Source: Ovis canadensis (taxonomy: Eukaryota > Chordata > Mammalia > Artiodactyla > Bovidae). Taken from it: 64,000 nucleotides of DNA. The stretch is taken from contig NC_091245.1 in assembly GCF_042477335.2 (NCBI RefSeq), positions 88,822,501 through 88,886,500 of the forward strand, written 5' to 3'. This document shows, piece after piece, positions 11,284 through 21,022 of this stretch. The notes beneath the pieces were generated by a model. It searched no databases. It was not told the origin of the DNA and saw only the letters and a program-made list of their open reading frames with translations. Made by a program: the position numbers and the translations under genes. Positions within the stretch are counted from its first letter, which is position 1; the number at the start of each line of letters is the position of its first letter.

Positions 11284-12988
11284 AATTCAGTTCAGTTCAG
11301 TTCAGTCACTCAGTCATGTCTGACTCTTTACCACCCTATGAACTGCAGCATGCCAGGCTTCCCTGTCCATCATCAACCCCCAGAGCTATATCAAATTCAT
11401 GTCCATTGAGTTGGTGATGCCATCTAACAATCTCATCCTCTGTCGTCCCCTTCTTCTCCCACCTTCAATCTTTCCCAGCATCAAGGTATTTTCCAGTGAG
11501 TCAGTTGTTCACATCAGGTAGCCAAAGATTTGGAGCTTCAGCTTCAACATCAGTGCTTCCAATGAATATTCAGAATTGATTTCCTTTAGGATGGACTGGT
11601 TGGATCTCCTTGCAGTCCAAAGGACTCTCAAGAGATTTCTCCAACACTACAGTTGGAAAGCATCAATTCTTTAGTGCTCAGCTTTCTTTATGGTCCAAGT
11701 CTCACATCCATATGTGACTACTGGAAAAACTGTATCTTTGACTAGATGGACCTTTGTCGGCAAAGTAATGTCTCTTTTAATATGCTGTCTAGATTGGTTA
11801 TAACTTTTCCTCCAAGGAGTAAGCATCTTTTAATTTCATGGCTGCAGTCACAATCTGCAGTGATTTTTAAGACCAAGAAAATAAAGTTTCTCACTGTTTC
11901 CATTGTTTCCTCATCTATTTGCCATGAAGTGATGGGCTCAGATGCCATGATCTTAGTTTTCTGAATGTTGAGTTTTAAGCCAGCTTTTTCACTCTAACTT
12001 TATCAATAGGCTCTTCAGTTCCTCTTCACTTTCTGCCATAAGGGTGGCATCATCTACATATCTGAGGTTATTGATATTTCTCCCAGCAATCTTGATTCCA
12101 ACTTGTGCTTCATCCAGCCCAGCATTTAATATGATGTACTCTTCATATAAGTTAAATCAACAGGGTGACAATATACAGCCTTGACATATTCCTTTCCCAA
12201 TTTGGATACAGCCCATTGTTCCATGTCCAGTTCTAACTGTTGCTTCTTGACCTGTATACAGATTTTTCAGGAGAAAGGTGAGGTGGTCTGGTATTCCTAT
12301 CTCTTGAAGAATTTTCCACAGTTTGTTGTGATTCACACAGTCAAAATCTTTGGCGTAGTTAATAAAGCAGAAGTAGATGGATTTCTGGAACTCTCTTGCT
12401 TTTCCTATGATCCAACATTTGATCTCTGGTTCCTCTGCCTTTTCTAAACCCAGCTTGAACATCTGGAAGTTCTTGGTTCACATACTGCTGAAGCCTGGCT
12501 TGGAGAATTTTGAACATTACTTTGCTAGTTTGTGAGATGAGTGCAATTGTGTGGTAGTTTGAACATTCTTTGGCATTGCCTTTCTTTGGGATTGGAATGA
12601 AAACTGACATTTTCCAGTCCTGTGGCCACTGCTAACGTTTTCAAATTGCTGGCATATTGAGTGCATCACTTTAACAGCACCATCTTTTAGGATTTGAAAT
12701 AGCTCAGCTGGAATTCTATCATCTTCACTAGCTTTGTTCATAGTGATGCTTCCTAAGGCCCACTTGGCTTTGTACTCCAGGATGTCTGTTTAGGTGGGTG
12801 ACCATACCATCATGGTTATATGGGCCATGAAGATCTTTTTTCTATAGTTTTTCTGTGTATTCGTGCCACCTCTTCTTAATATCTTCTGCTTCTCTTAGGT
12901 CCATACCGTTTCTGTCCTTTATTGTGCCCATCTTTGCATGAAATGTTCCCTTGGTATTTCTAATTTTCTGGAAGAGATCTCTAGTCTT
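11284..12988 (-). mobile_element. BovB (RTE) LINE, 5'-truncated
   Basis: Antisense BovB. The left edge is the ACTGA-type tail read as TTCAGTTCAGTTCAGTTCAG, then the conserved 3' region, then reverse transcriptase remnants on the minus strand (for example KDFDCVNHNKLWKIL near 12300-12360). Several frames are broken. ATTAATTC at 11281-11288 and 12992-12999 may be a target duplication, but the second copy also fits the neighbouring L1 sequence. Confidence 0.92.
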
Positions 12989-15672
12989 AATATTAATTCT
13001 TATTTAAATGTTTGGTAGAATTCACCAGTGAAGTTATCTTAACATGGGCTTTTATTATCTGACATTACTGACTCAATATCCTTATTAGTAATAGAACTGT
13101 TCAGGTTTTCTATTTCTTTATGGTTTAAACCTGGTATGCTGCATGTCTCTAGGAATTTGTTAATTTCTTCTAGGTGTTCAATTTATTTGTGTATGATCAT
13201 TCAGTGTAATCTCTATAATATTCAAATTTATGGGGCTCAATTATAACATGCTTTCATTTATAATTTTATTTGAGTTTTTTTCTCTTTTTTTCTCAGTAAA
13301 TCTACCTAAAAGTGTATTTTGTTTATCATCTTAAAAAATAGCACTTAGTTTCCTTGATCTTTTCTATTATCTGTTTAGTCTCGATTTCATTTATTTTCAC
13401 TCTAATCTTTGTTATTTCCCTTCGGTTACTAACTTTGGGTTTAGTTTATTCTTTATCTAGTTCCTTGAGATATAGTTTGTTTATTTAGATTTTTTCTTAA
13501 CATAGTTGTTAATTGTGATAAACTTCCCTCATAGAACTTCTCTTGTTGCATCCCAAAGTTTGATATGTTGTATTTTCATATACTTCAAGATATTTTTAGC
13601 TTCTCTTTTATTTCTTCTTTGATACACTGGTTATTTAGGAGAATGTGGCTTAGTCTCTGTATCATTTTGAATTTTACAGTTTTCTTAGTGTAATTGATTT
13701 CTAGTTGTGTACTGTTCTGGCCAGAAAAGATGCTGGATATGATATCAATTTTAAATTTATTAAGATTTATTTTGTGGCCTAAAATATAGATGTACCCTGG
13801 GAAACATTCCATGTGTGTTTGAGAAGATTGTATAGTATATTGCTGTTAGGTGTAATGTTCTGTTATATTTCTTTTGGTACATCTTTCTAATGTGTAGTTT
13901 AAGTCCAATATTTCCTATTGATTTTTCTGCCTGGATGATCTATCCATTGTTGACAGCTATCTTCACTTTTTAAAAATTCTTTTTTCTCTTATGATTGTGT
14001 AACTCAACTATCCTGTCTTTGAGTTTACTATTTTATTCTTCTGCTTGATCTCTTCTTCTATGGAGCCCCTCTGCTGAATTTTTCAATTCAGTTATTATAT
14101 ATTTCAGTTCTGTGATTTCTGCTTGGTACTTCTAAGTGTTTTCTATCTCTTCATCAAATTCTCATTTTGTTCATGCATTGCTCTCCTGACCTAAGTGAGC
14201 ATCTTTATAACTGTTATTTGGAACTATCAGGTAAATTGTCTCTGTTTCATCAAGATCTGTTTTTAGAGACTTATCTTTTATCTAGGGTATATTTCTTTTT
14301 TTTTTTTTTCATTTTCCTCTACTCTCTGTGTTGGTTTCTATATATCAGATAAAAACACCTCTCTTCATCTTGATAGAGTGGTCCAATGTAGATGAACCTT
14401 GTCTACCCAAAGTTTAGATAGACAAATCTGCTTGCCTCTCAAATTTTTTATTGTACTAGCTGCTGTTCCAGAGAAGGCAATGGCAGATGCTGTTCAAGTT
14501 TATTCTTAGTACGTCCCCATACCTGAGAGTGTGCTAAGACACATCAGCATCCCAAAGGAAAGGATCACATTCAGCAACTAGATACAGGCTGATTGGAATG
14601 CTCCTCTGGCAGTAGCAGAGAAAGTAGGTAGTTGAGCTCCTTCCAAGGAAGAAGAAACTGGGAGATTCTGCACCTATTAAGAACTGCTTCTTTGTTTACT
14701 ATAGTTCTATGTTGTGTTAGTTGCTCAGTCATGTCCAACTCTTTGTGATCCCAAGAATTATAGCCTCTGTTCTTGGAATTCTCGAGGCAAGAATACTGGA
14801 GTGGTTTGTCATTCCCTTCTCCAGAGGATCTTCCCTACCCAGGGACTGAACCCAGGTCTCCTGTGGTGCAGGCAGATTCTTTACCATCTGAGCCACCAGG
14901 GAAACCCACCATAGTACTATGGGACTTATGAATTCAAACCCCATTGGCTATCAGAGCCAAGAAATCCAGAGGCCCTTCCCCTAGTCAGCAGTCACAAGAT
15001 CAGGGGTGCCAGATATGAGTACACACTCTTTGGAGTGGGCTAAAAAGAGAATTCAGGGAAAGTGTGCAGCATCTCCCCAAGTTTCTGCAGAGGACCATAG
15101 CCAGCTCCGAAATGCATGATAAATTAGAAGCCTGACCCTCAGGTAGAAGCTCTTAAAGTATTCAGATAGAACTTTTTCAGGAAAAGACTAGAAGCAGTTT
15201 TGCTGCCTCCTCTGTCTTGAACCCTGCGGAGAGAGCCATGGTGAGTGCTTGTACCTGTTGACAACTGCTTCTTTGTTTGCTATAGTTTTGTGGGTCTTAT
15301 AGATGCAAATCTTGTTGGATTTCAGATTTAAGTGTTTTGGGAATCTGTCACTCAGATTGGTATCTTAAAAGTGAGGGGGCCCTAAATATGGGGTCCAAAC
15401 CCTTAATTATTCAGGCAGAAGTTTGGAATTGGGGCTTTCCTCTCAACTAAGGAGGAGAGTGGGGCTTATGGCAAACATGTGTCTCACTCAGCTTTCCTAC
15501 CTGTTTTGCTGTTGTATTTTCTCATTCACTCAATATGTAGGAATCACACACTTTGCCTTTGGATTTCTTTCAGAGGTAATTGCTTTCTGTGTGGTAACAG
15601 AACATTCAGTGTGTCTATGGGAGAAATGGGGTTAGGAGTCTCATATGCCACCATCTTGACTGACCCCTCTTT
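12989..15672 (-). mobile_element. Old L1, antisense, retaining its 5' end
   Basis: Reading minus strand, the 5' end lies at about 15672 (GAGGGGTCAGTCAAGATGGTGG), followed by a long 5' UTR, decayed ORF1, and ORF2 up to the early reverse transcriptase. Minus-strand codons around 13590-13810 spell an L1 endonuclease C-terminus (IISSIFSGQN, LLNNQCIKEEIKE). The element stops abruptly at the BovB junction; the rest of ORF2 and the 3' UTR are not present to the left. A 3' loss is atypical for L1 and suggests a later deletion. Confidence 0.75.
14711..14908 (-). mobile_element. Bov-tA SINE in old L1 5' UTR
   Basis: Antisense copy from TGTGTTAGTTGCTCAGTC to GAGCCACCAGGGAAACC. The flanks ATAGTTCTATG (about 14700-14710) and ATAGTACTATG (about 14912-14922) match at 10 of 11 positions. 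Confidence 0.88.
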
Positions 15673-15679
15673 CTCTCAG

Positions 15680-16040
15680 TTTTCTTTTAAAGTAGTTATA
15701 CTTTTATCTCATTTTATTGACATTATCTGTTTGTACTCAGCCTCCCTAATTTGACTCTAAATAACCTGAAGGCAAAGAATGTACCGTCTGCCTTACCAAA
15801 TTAGTACAGATCACATCTAGTCAGTAAATGAATGAAGACATAAAGCAAATGGAACCAAGAAGCCTAGTAATTATGTAGATATAGGTCCCTTCCTTCTGAA
15901 TCTTCAAGCATGATATCTGGAAAACAGTTTGAGTGAGATAAATTTTGAGTGAGTGAACTAGAGCCACAGTTGCCAAGAAAGCCTTTTTTTAGTTGGAACG
16001 AAACCACTAAACAATTTATGTAGGCTCAAGGAGTCTCCCC
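15680..16040. other. Single-copy stretch, nothing recognised
   Basis: No repeat, RNA gene or coding exon identified between the old L1 5' end and the next SINE. Confidence 0.5.
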
Positions 16041-16041
16041 A

Positions 16042-16190
16042 AGAGGAATTTCCCTGTTGGTCCAGTGGCTAAGACTTCATGCTTCCAATGTAGGGAAACC
16101 AGGTTTGATCCCTGGCCTGCAACTAAAGATCCTGCACCCTGTAACTAAAAAAAAAAAAAAACAACAACAACACAAAACAAACCATATACC
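16042..16190 (+). mobile_element. CHR-type tRNA-Glu SINE
   Basis: Head AATTTCCCTGTTGGTCCAGTGG, tRNA B-box-like GGTTTGATCCC, then a 15-base A run and (CAA)n-like tail. Confidence 0.82.
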
Positions 16191-16219
16191 ATAACTAAGA
16201 TCCAATCTAATAAATAAAT

Positions 16220-16336
16220 AAACATTTTTTCTTTTTAAATAAATTTATTTATTTTAATTGGAGGCTAATTACTTTACAATATTGTATTGGTTTTGCCATA
16301 TATCAACATGACTCTGCCATGGGTATATACATGTTC
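16220..16336 (-). mobile_element. Very short L1 3' end, antisense
   Basis: Carries the ruminant L1 terminal phrase read antisense (AATTGGAGGCTAATTACTTT then ATTGTATTGGTTTTGCCATA). About 110 bp only. Confidence 0.8.
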
Positions 16337-16723
16337 CAAGGAGTCACTCTGAGAAATAGCTCTGTTTCTTCTTTCATCTCACAGAAAAACAGTAGGAAGT
16401 AAAGGTGAAGAGGAACTTTGAAATAAAAAGCCTTGAAAAGCAAAAAGAGACCCCCCTCACCTTTTACCTATTGTTCACAAGTCACTTAAAAGTTCTAAGA
16501 AGGTAAATTAATACCTTTTCTTTTCACAGGTTATGAACAGATAAATGAGACTAGACTGGAGCCATCTATCAGCAGAATCTGAAGACCAGGTGCTAGAGCA
16601 GTTCATGTTCCCCACGGTTCTTCTGGCCTCAAGCAAAGATTAACCTTGCTATGAGGCTTGGACAGTAAATAAAATAACCTATGAAGAATTAGAGTTGGAG
16701 TTTGTACATATTTTAAAAATATT

Positions 16724-16840
16724 TATTTCACTTAAATTTTTTTTCACAGTTGAATGAGATAAAATTTATTTTGTTTTTTGTTTTTTTATTATTATTTTTT
16801 TACTTTACAATAAACCAATACAATATTTCACTTAAATTTT
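16724..16840 (-). mobile_element. Micro L1 tail insertion with 17-bp target duplication
   Basis: TATTTCACTTAAATTTT occurs at 16724-16740 and exactly 100 bp later at 16824-16840. The 83 bp between them are T-rich, then show TACTTTACAATA (L1 3' end, antisense) abutting AACCAATACAA (the same L1 end, sense). The outer part (16741-16775) is not L1 sequence that I recognise. Confidence 0.65.
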
Positions 16841-16894
16841 ATACAATTCAAGTAATTTATTTCTTTAGTATTGACATGTCTATATTAAAATGGC

Positions 16895-17100
16895 ACTAGT
16901 CATAAAGAATCTGCTTGCCAATGCAGGTAAACTTAAGAGACACGTGTTCTATCCCTGGGTGGAGAAGATCCTCTGGAGGAGGGCATGGCAACCCACTCCA
17001 GTATCCTTGCCTGGAGAATCACATGGACAGAGGAGCCTGGCAGGCTACAGCCCATAGGATCACACAGAGTTGGACACAATTGAAGCAACTTAACATGCAT
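16895..17100 (+). mobile_element. Bov-tA SINE
   Basis: Sense copy: CATAAAGAATCTGCTTGCCAATGCAGG head, GGCAACCCACTCCAGTATCC body, GTTGGACACAATTGAAGCAA tail. Confidence 0.9.
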
Positions 17101-17194
17101 AAGGAATAGGGTCGTGTGGTACACACTCCCTCTGTTTATGTCTGTATGTGAGGAAGCTTGATTAATTAGTCATTGCTGAGAGTGTAGCTAATAG

Positions 17195-17662
17195 TACTGC
17201 CTTAAACCCATTTTGTGTGACCAAGCAGCCTGTAGGAGCCCTGAATTCACTCTAGCCCTAGATAGCACCTTTACAGTCACAAGTCAATGTAAGATCCTAA
17301 TATGACTCCCCCAGTCACCTTTGGGCTGATCTTCCTCCTGTGCACCCCTTAACATAAGACACCCCACAACCCTCACCAAACTCCTGCTGTTTTTGGTCTG
17401 TTTTTTGTTAAGTCCAGACCAATCTGGACTTAGCCAGGGAACACCAGTTTCACCTGAAGACCCTGATAAAGGCATGTGCCCCAGGTCATGCCACGTTCTC
17501 TCTGCCTGAATCTTGCCTTGCCCTGCTCGAATGGCCCGTTGAGGTATACAGTGCACCCCTTCCAGGACCTGTGAGCGATAAACTTCTCTATTTCAATTCT
17601 CTTGTGGTCTTTCTTGAACTGTGGCTCAGCAACCAGACGCCCGGGGCTCTACTTAACAAATG
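17195..17662 (+). mobile_element. Gammaretrovirus-like (ERV1) solo LTR
   Basis: The right part has the layout of a gammaretroviral R/U5: a GATAAA polyadenylation-like signal (17577), then CTTCTCTATTTCAATTCTCT, CTTGTGGTCTTTCTTGAACTG and a GC-rich end (CGCCCGGGGC). The left part is a CA-rich U3-like sequence with CCTGATAAAGGCATG. There is no adjoining primer-binding site or internal coding region, so I read it as a solo LTR left by recombination. The left boundary is uncertain (17115-17215), and no clear target duplication was found. Confidence 0.6.
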
Positions 17663-17699
17663 CCCATTTAACAAAGTCACAACAGTCACACAGTACCAT

Positions 17700-18385
17700 T
17701 TTTTTTCCCTGAGGGCAAAGTTCTTAAAGAAAATAACCAGCTCCTAAAAGGCTAGCCTTAAAAATCCAATCACTTAGAATAACTGAAAACTTCATGGTAA
17801 CACTATAGAATTTTGTTTTCATCATTTCCTACAAACAGTTATTATCTTCTTTGTGCCAGTTATTTTCTGCTGTGTGGAGATACACATAGTATTTACACTG
17901 GATACAGTAGAAGACAAGATAGAAGACATTTCTGCTCTTGTAGGATTATAGTCTTAAGAAGGAGATGGTCAACAGCCAAGTAAACAAGAACAATGAAATG
18001 AAGTAGTGATACCCGACACAAAGAAATAAAAACAGGGCATAGTCTAGATAGAGTCAACAATCACAGTCATTGAAACAGAAGGGGACTTGGGGTTCCAAAG
18101 GGATGGGGACAAGACCATAAAAGAGAAAAAGTAATAGGTAGCCAAATATATAATTAGCTTATATCCACCATGTCATCTTCCCAATTGTGTTGAATAACTG
18201 AACTTAACAAGTAGGCTCAAACATGCTATTATTTTAACAGTTTTTGTTTTCTTTTTAGAAATTTTCACCTTTTTTAGACTTACAGTATGTAGACATTATA
18301 CTTTAAATTCTTCTTGAAGTCAAAGGATCAGCCTTGTAATTGCTCAAAGTGCTGTGGTATATGGCTTGAGTGCCCAAAGCATTTA
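17700..18385. other. Single-copy stretch, nothing recognised
   Basis: AT-rich, no supported exon. Only short, motif-free frames. Confidence 0.5.
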
Positions 18386-18387
18386 GC

Positions 18388-18704
18388 TTTGACTAACATT
18401 CTGAAGGAGATCAACCCTGGGATTTCTTTGGAAGGAATGATGCAAAAGCTGAAACTCCAGTACTTTGGCCACCTCGTGCGAAGAGTTGACTCATTGGAAA
18501 AGACTTTGATGCTGGGAGGGATTGGGGGCAGGAGAAGAAGGGGACGACAGAGGAAGAGATGGCTGGACAGCATCACTGACTCGATGGACGCGAGTCTGAG
18601 TGAACTCTAGGAGTTGGTGATGGACAGGGAGGCCTGGTGTGCTGCGATTCACGGGGTCGCAAAGAGTCGGACACGACTGAGCAACTGAACTGAACTGAAC
18701 TGAA
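18388..18704 (+). mobile_element. BovB 3' end
   Basis: Sense BovB 3' fragment from CATTCTGAAGGAGATCAACC to the tail ACTGAACTGAACTGAACTGAA. The frame still reads the terminal BovB peptide (GRRRRGRQRKRWLDSITDSM), then is cut by a stop at 18608-18610. Confidence 0.93.
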
Positions 18705-18710
18705 TCTGTA

Positions 18711-18818
18711 CAAGCTGCAGAGCATATCTGAAGCTTGCATTCTTGAATAAATTTGCATCATTGGCCAGCTGCAGAGCATATCTGAAGCTTGCCTTCTTGA
18801 ATAAATTTGCATCATTGG
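18711..18818. repeat. 54-bp direct tandem duplication
   Basis: Units 18711-18764 and 18765-18818 differ at only about two positions. It lies immediately downstream of the BovB tail. Each unit contains the word CTGCAGAGCATATCTGAAGC. Nothing indicates that it is coding. Confidence 0.9.
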
Positions 18819-19031
18819 CATGTTTTTCAAAAAATAAATATCTGTACTTTTTAAAAGTAGAAAATAGTTTCACAACCTCTTAGAAATTGAGAAGTGGTCT
18901 CTCTGAAAAATAACTAGCTAGCTTAAATACTGAATCAGGGTTTTCCCAAACAACTTTTCTCTAAGTAAAATAAGCTTTGCTTTTTTTTTTTTTTTTTTGC
19001 AGTGGTCTTTGACTTTTTTTTTTTTTTTTTT

Positions 19032-19165
19032 TTTGAGAAGGAAATGGCAACCCACTCCAGTATTCTTGCCTGGAGAATCCCATGGAAGGAGAAGCCTGGT
19101 GGGCCACAGTCTACCGGGTCACAAAGAGTTGGACACGACTTCACTTTCACTTTCACTTTGACTTT
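19032..19165 (+). mobile_element. Bov-A type SINE monomer
   Basis: From GAGAAGGAAATGGCAACCCA to the GACACGACTTCACTTTCACT tail with repeated CACTTT words. It is preceded by two long T runs (18979-18999, 19013-19033). Confidence 0.88.
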
Positions 19166-19204
19166 AAGTGAAACTGACATTTTTTTAGCATCAGTAACTT
19201 CTTC

Positions 19205-19402
19205 TGTCTTTGGTGGCTCAGACGGTAAAGAATCTGCCCGCAATGCAGGAGCCCCAGGCTCAATCCTTGGGTTGGGAAGATCCCTTGGAGAAGGGAATGG
19301 ATATCCACTCCAGTATTTTTGTCTGGAGATTTCCATGAACAGAGGAGCCTGGAGGGCCACAGTCCATGTGATTGCAAAGAGTTGGACACTTTCACTTTTC
19401 TC
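19205..19402 (+). mobile_element. Bov-tA SINE
   Basis: Sense copy starting TGGTGGCTCAGACGGTAAAG and ending GCAAAGAGTTGGACACTTTC. Confidence 0.9.
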
Positions 19403-19649
19403 AACTACTTCCATTACCTAGACAGCCTCAATTCAGATTCCAGAGTCCCACCTTTCACTTGACAGGGCCATAGTATCATTTTGTGAAGATTGGAGGAAGG
19501 GGCTTGATAAACAGAAATAACATTTTATATGAAGTCAGACATTTTCTTATATATTTATTCATTCATTAGTATATGAATATTTATTAAAAATCTTACTGCA
19601 TGCTGGGCTCTGAGGTAGTGTAGTGGCTAAAAGATATATGCTGTGTCAT

Positions 19650-19855
19650 CATGAAGCTTTTAGTCCAATTCCAGTTTTCTAATATTCTGCCTGAGTAATT
19701 CTGAACAAGTCATTTCACCTCTAAAAGCCAGGATTTCCTCATGACTAAAATAAGCAATAAATAGAAAGGTTGCAAGAATTTCAGATACTAGGCTTAGCAC
19801 AATGCCTGGCATATAGTGGTTACTTAGTAGATTTCAATAAGGACATCCTACCCAG
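19650..19855 (+). repeat. MIR SINE
   Basis: Decayed core of the ancient mammalian MIR: GAACAAGTCATTTCACCTCT, TTCCTCATGACTAAAATAAG, AATGCCTGGCATATAGTGG, in the order expected for a sense copy. Confidence 0.75.
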
Positions 19856-20380
19856 AGACCCCATATATTCAGATATTTGTTTATTTGTGAGTTGAAATAG
19901 TGGTAAAGACCAGGGTTTCAGGAAGTCTAGGTATTAGCTCATAGAAAAAGTATTTCAATTCTAACAAATGAGGTAGTTTCAATTCATTGATTATTTTATT
20001 ATTGTTTGATTTGTTATACTTATTAGATAGCTATATTAATTTGTTAGTTTGAGCTATTATCTCCAGTTTATTAATACCTATAAATAAATGATAACTTTAA
20101 TTCCATAAGGTTGCCACTCACAAATGTGCATTTCTGAGAACAGGACTAACATTGGTTACTATTTTTAATCAATAACAAGAACCCAAGATGACACATGTTC
20201 CTTAGAATCCTAATTAATGGCTTTGGCAATAAATGTTTACTAACACCAACGCTTGTTTCAGAGTCTATCAAAACTACACAGTCAGGACAGGAACAGTAAT
20301 TTTTCTTCCTGAGGATAAAAAAAAAAAACCAAAAACTGAATATTTCCTTCAAAAAGTCATTTTAATCCATTCTATCAAAA
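19856..20380. other. AT-rich single-copy stretch
   Basis: No supported feature before the BovB fragment. Confidence 0.45.
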
Positions 20381-20471
20381 TATAGTCAAAACTATGGTTT
20401 TTCCAGTAGTCATGTATGGATGTGAGAGTTGGACTATAATGAAAGCTGAGCACTGAAGAATTGATACTTTT
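20381..20471 (+). mobile_element. BovB, left part, split by full-length L1
   Basis: Sense BovB (AACTATGGTTTTTCCAGTAG ... GAAGAATTGATACTTTT) that resumes at 28738, beyond the L1. The repeated word GAATTGAT(A/G)CTTTT at 20458-20471 and 28738-28751 is the L1 target duplication. Confidence 0.92.
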
Positions 20472-20894
20472 TTCTGTTTATTTATTTATTTTGCTTTACA
20501 ATATTGTACTGGTTTTGCCATACATTGACTTGAATCCACCACGGTTGTACATGTGTTCCCCATCCTGAACCCCCTCCCACCTCCCTCCCCATTCCATCCC
20601 TCTGGGTCATCCAAGTGCACCAGCCCCAAGCACCCTGTATCATGCATCAAACCAGGACTGGCGATTCTTTCACATATGATAATTTACATGTTTCAAAGCC
20701 ATTCTCCCATATCATCCCACCCTCGCCCTCTCCCACAGAGTCCAAAAGTCTGTTCTTTACATCTGTGTCTCTTCTGCTGTCTCACATACAGTGTTATCAT
20801 TACCATCTTTCTAAATTCCATATATATGTATTAGTATACTCTATTGGTGTTTTTCTTTCTGCCTTACTTCACTAGGTATAATAGGCTCCAATTT

Positions 20895-21022
20895 CAGTCA
20901 GTCAGTTCAGTCGCTCAGTCGTGTCCGACTCTTTGTGACCCCATGAATCGCAGCACGCCAAGCCTCCCTGTCCATCATCAACTCCCGGAGTTCACTGAGA
21001 CTCATGTCCATCGAGTTAGTGA
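20895..21022 (-). mobile_element. BovB 3' tail fragment inside L1
   Basis: Matches the last ~125 bp of BovB antisense (CAGTTCAGTCGCTCAGTCGT ... GAGTTAGTGATGC). Comparison with the L1 at 55905-57323 shows that about 45 bp of L1 are missing at the site, and no target duplication is visible. Confidence 0.85.

Noticed and set aside
17653-17680. TTAACAAA repeated near the end of the LTR as a target duplication
   Set aside because: Both copies lie on the same side of the LTR, so they cannot be its flanking duplication.
18979-19033. Two long T runs 13 bp apart
   Set aside because: Most simply poly-A-type or slippage tracts next to a SINE; no further structure found.
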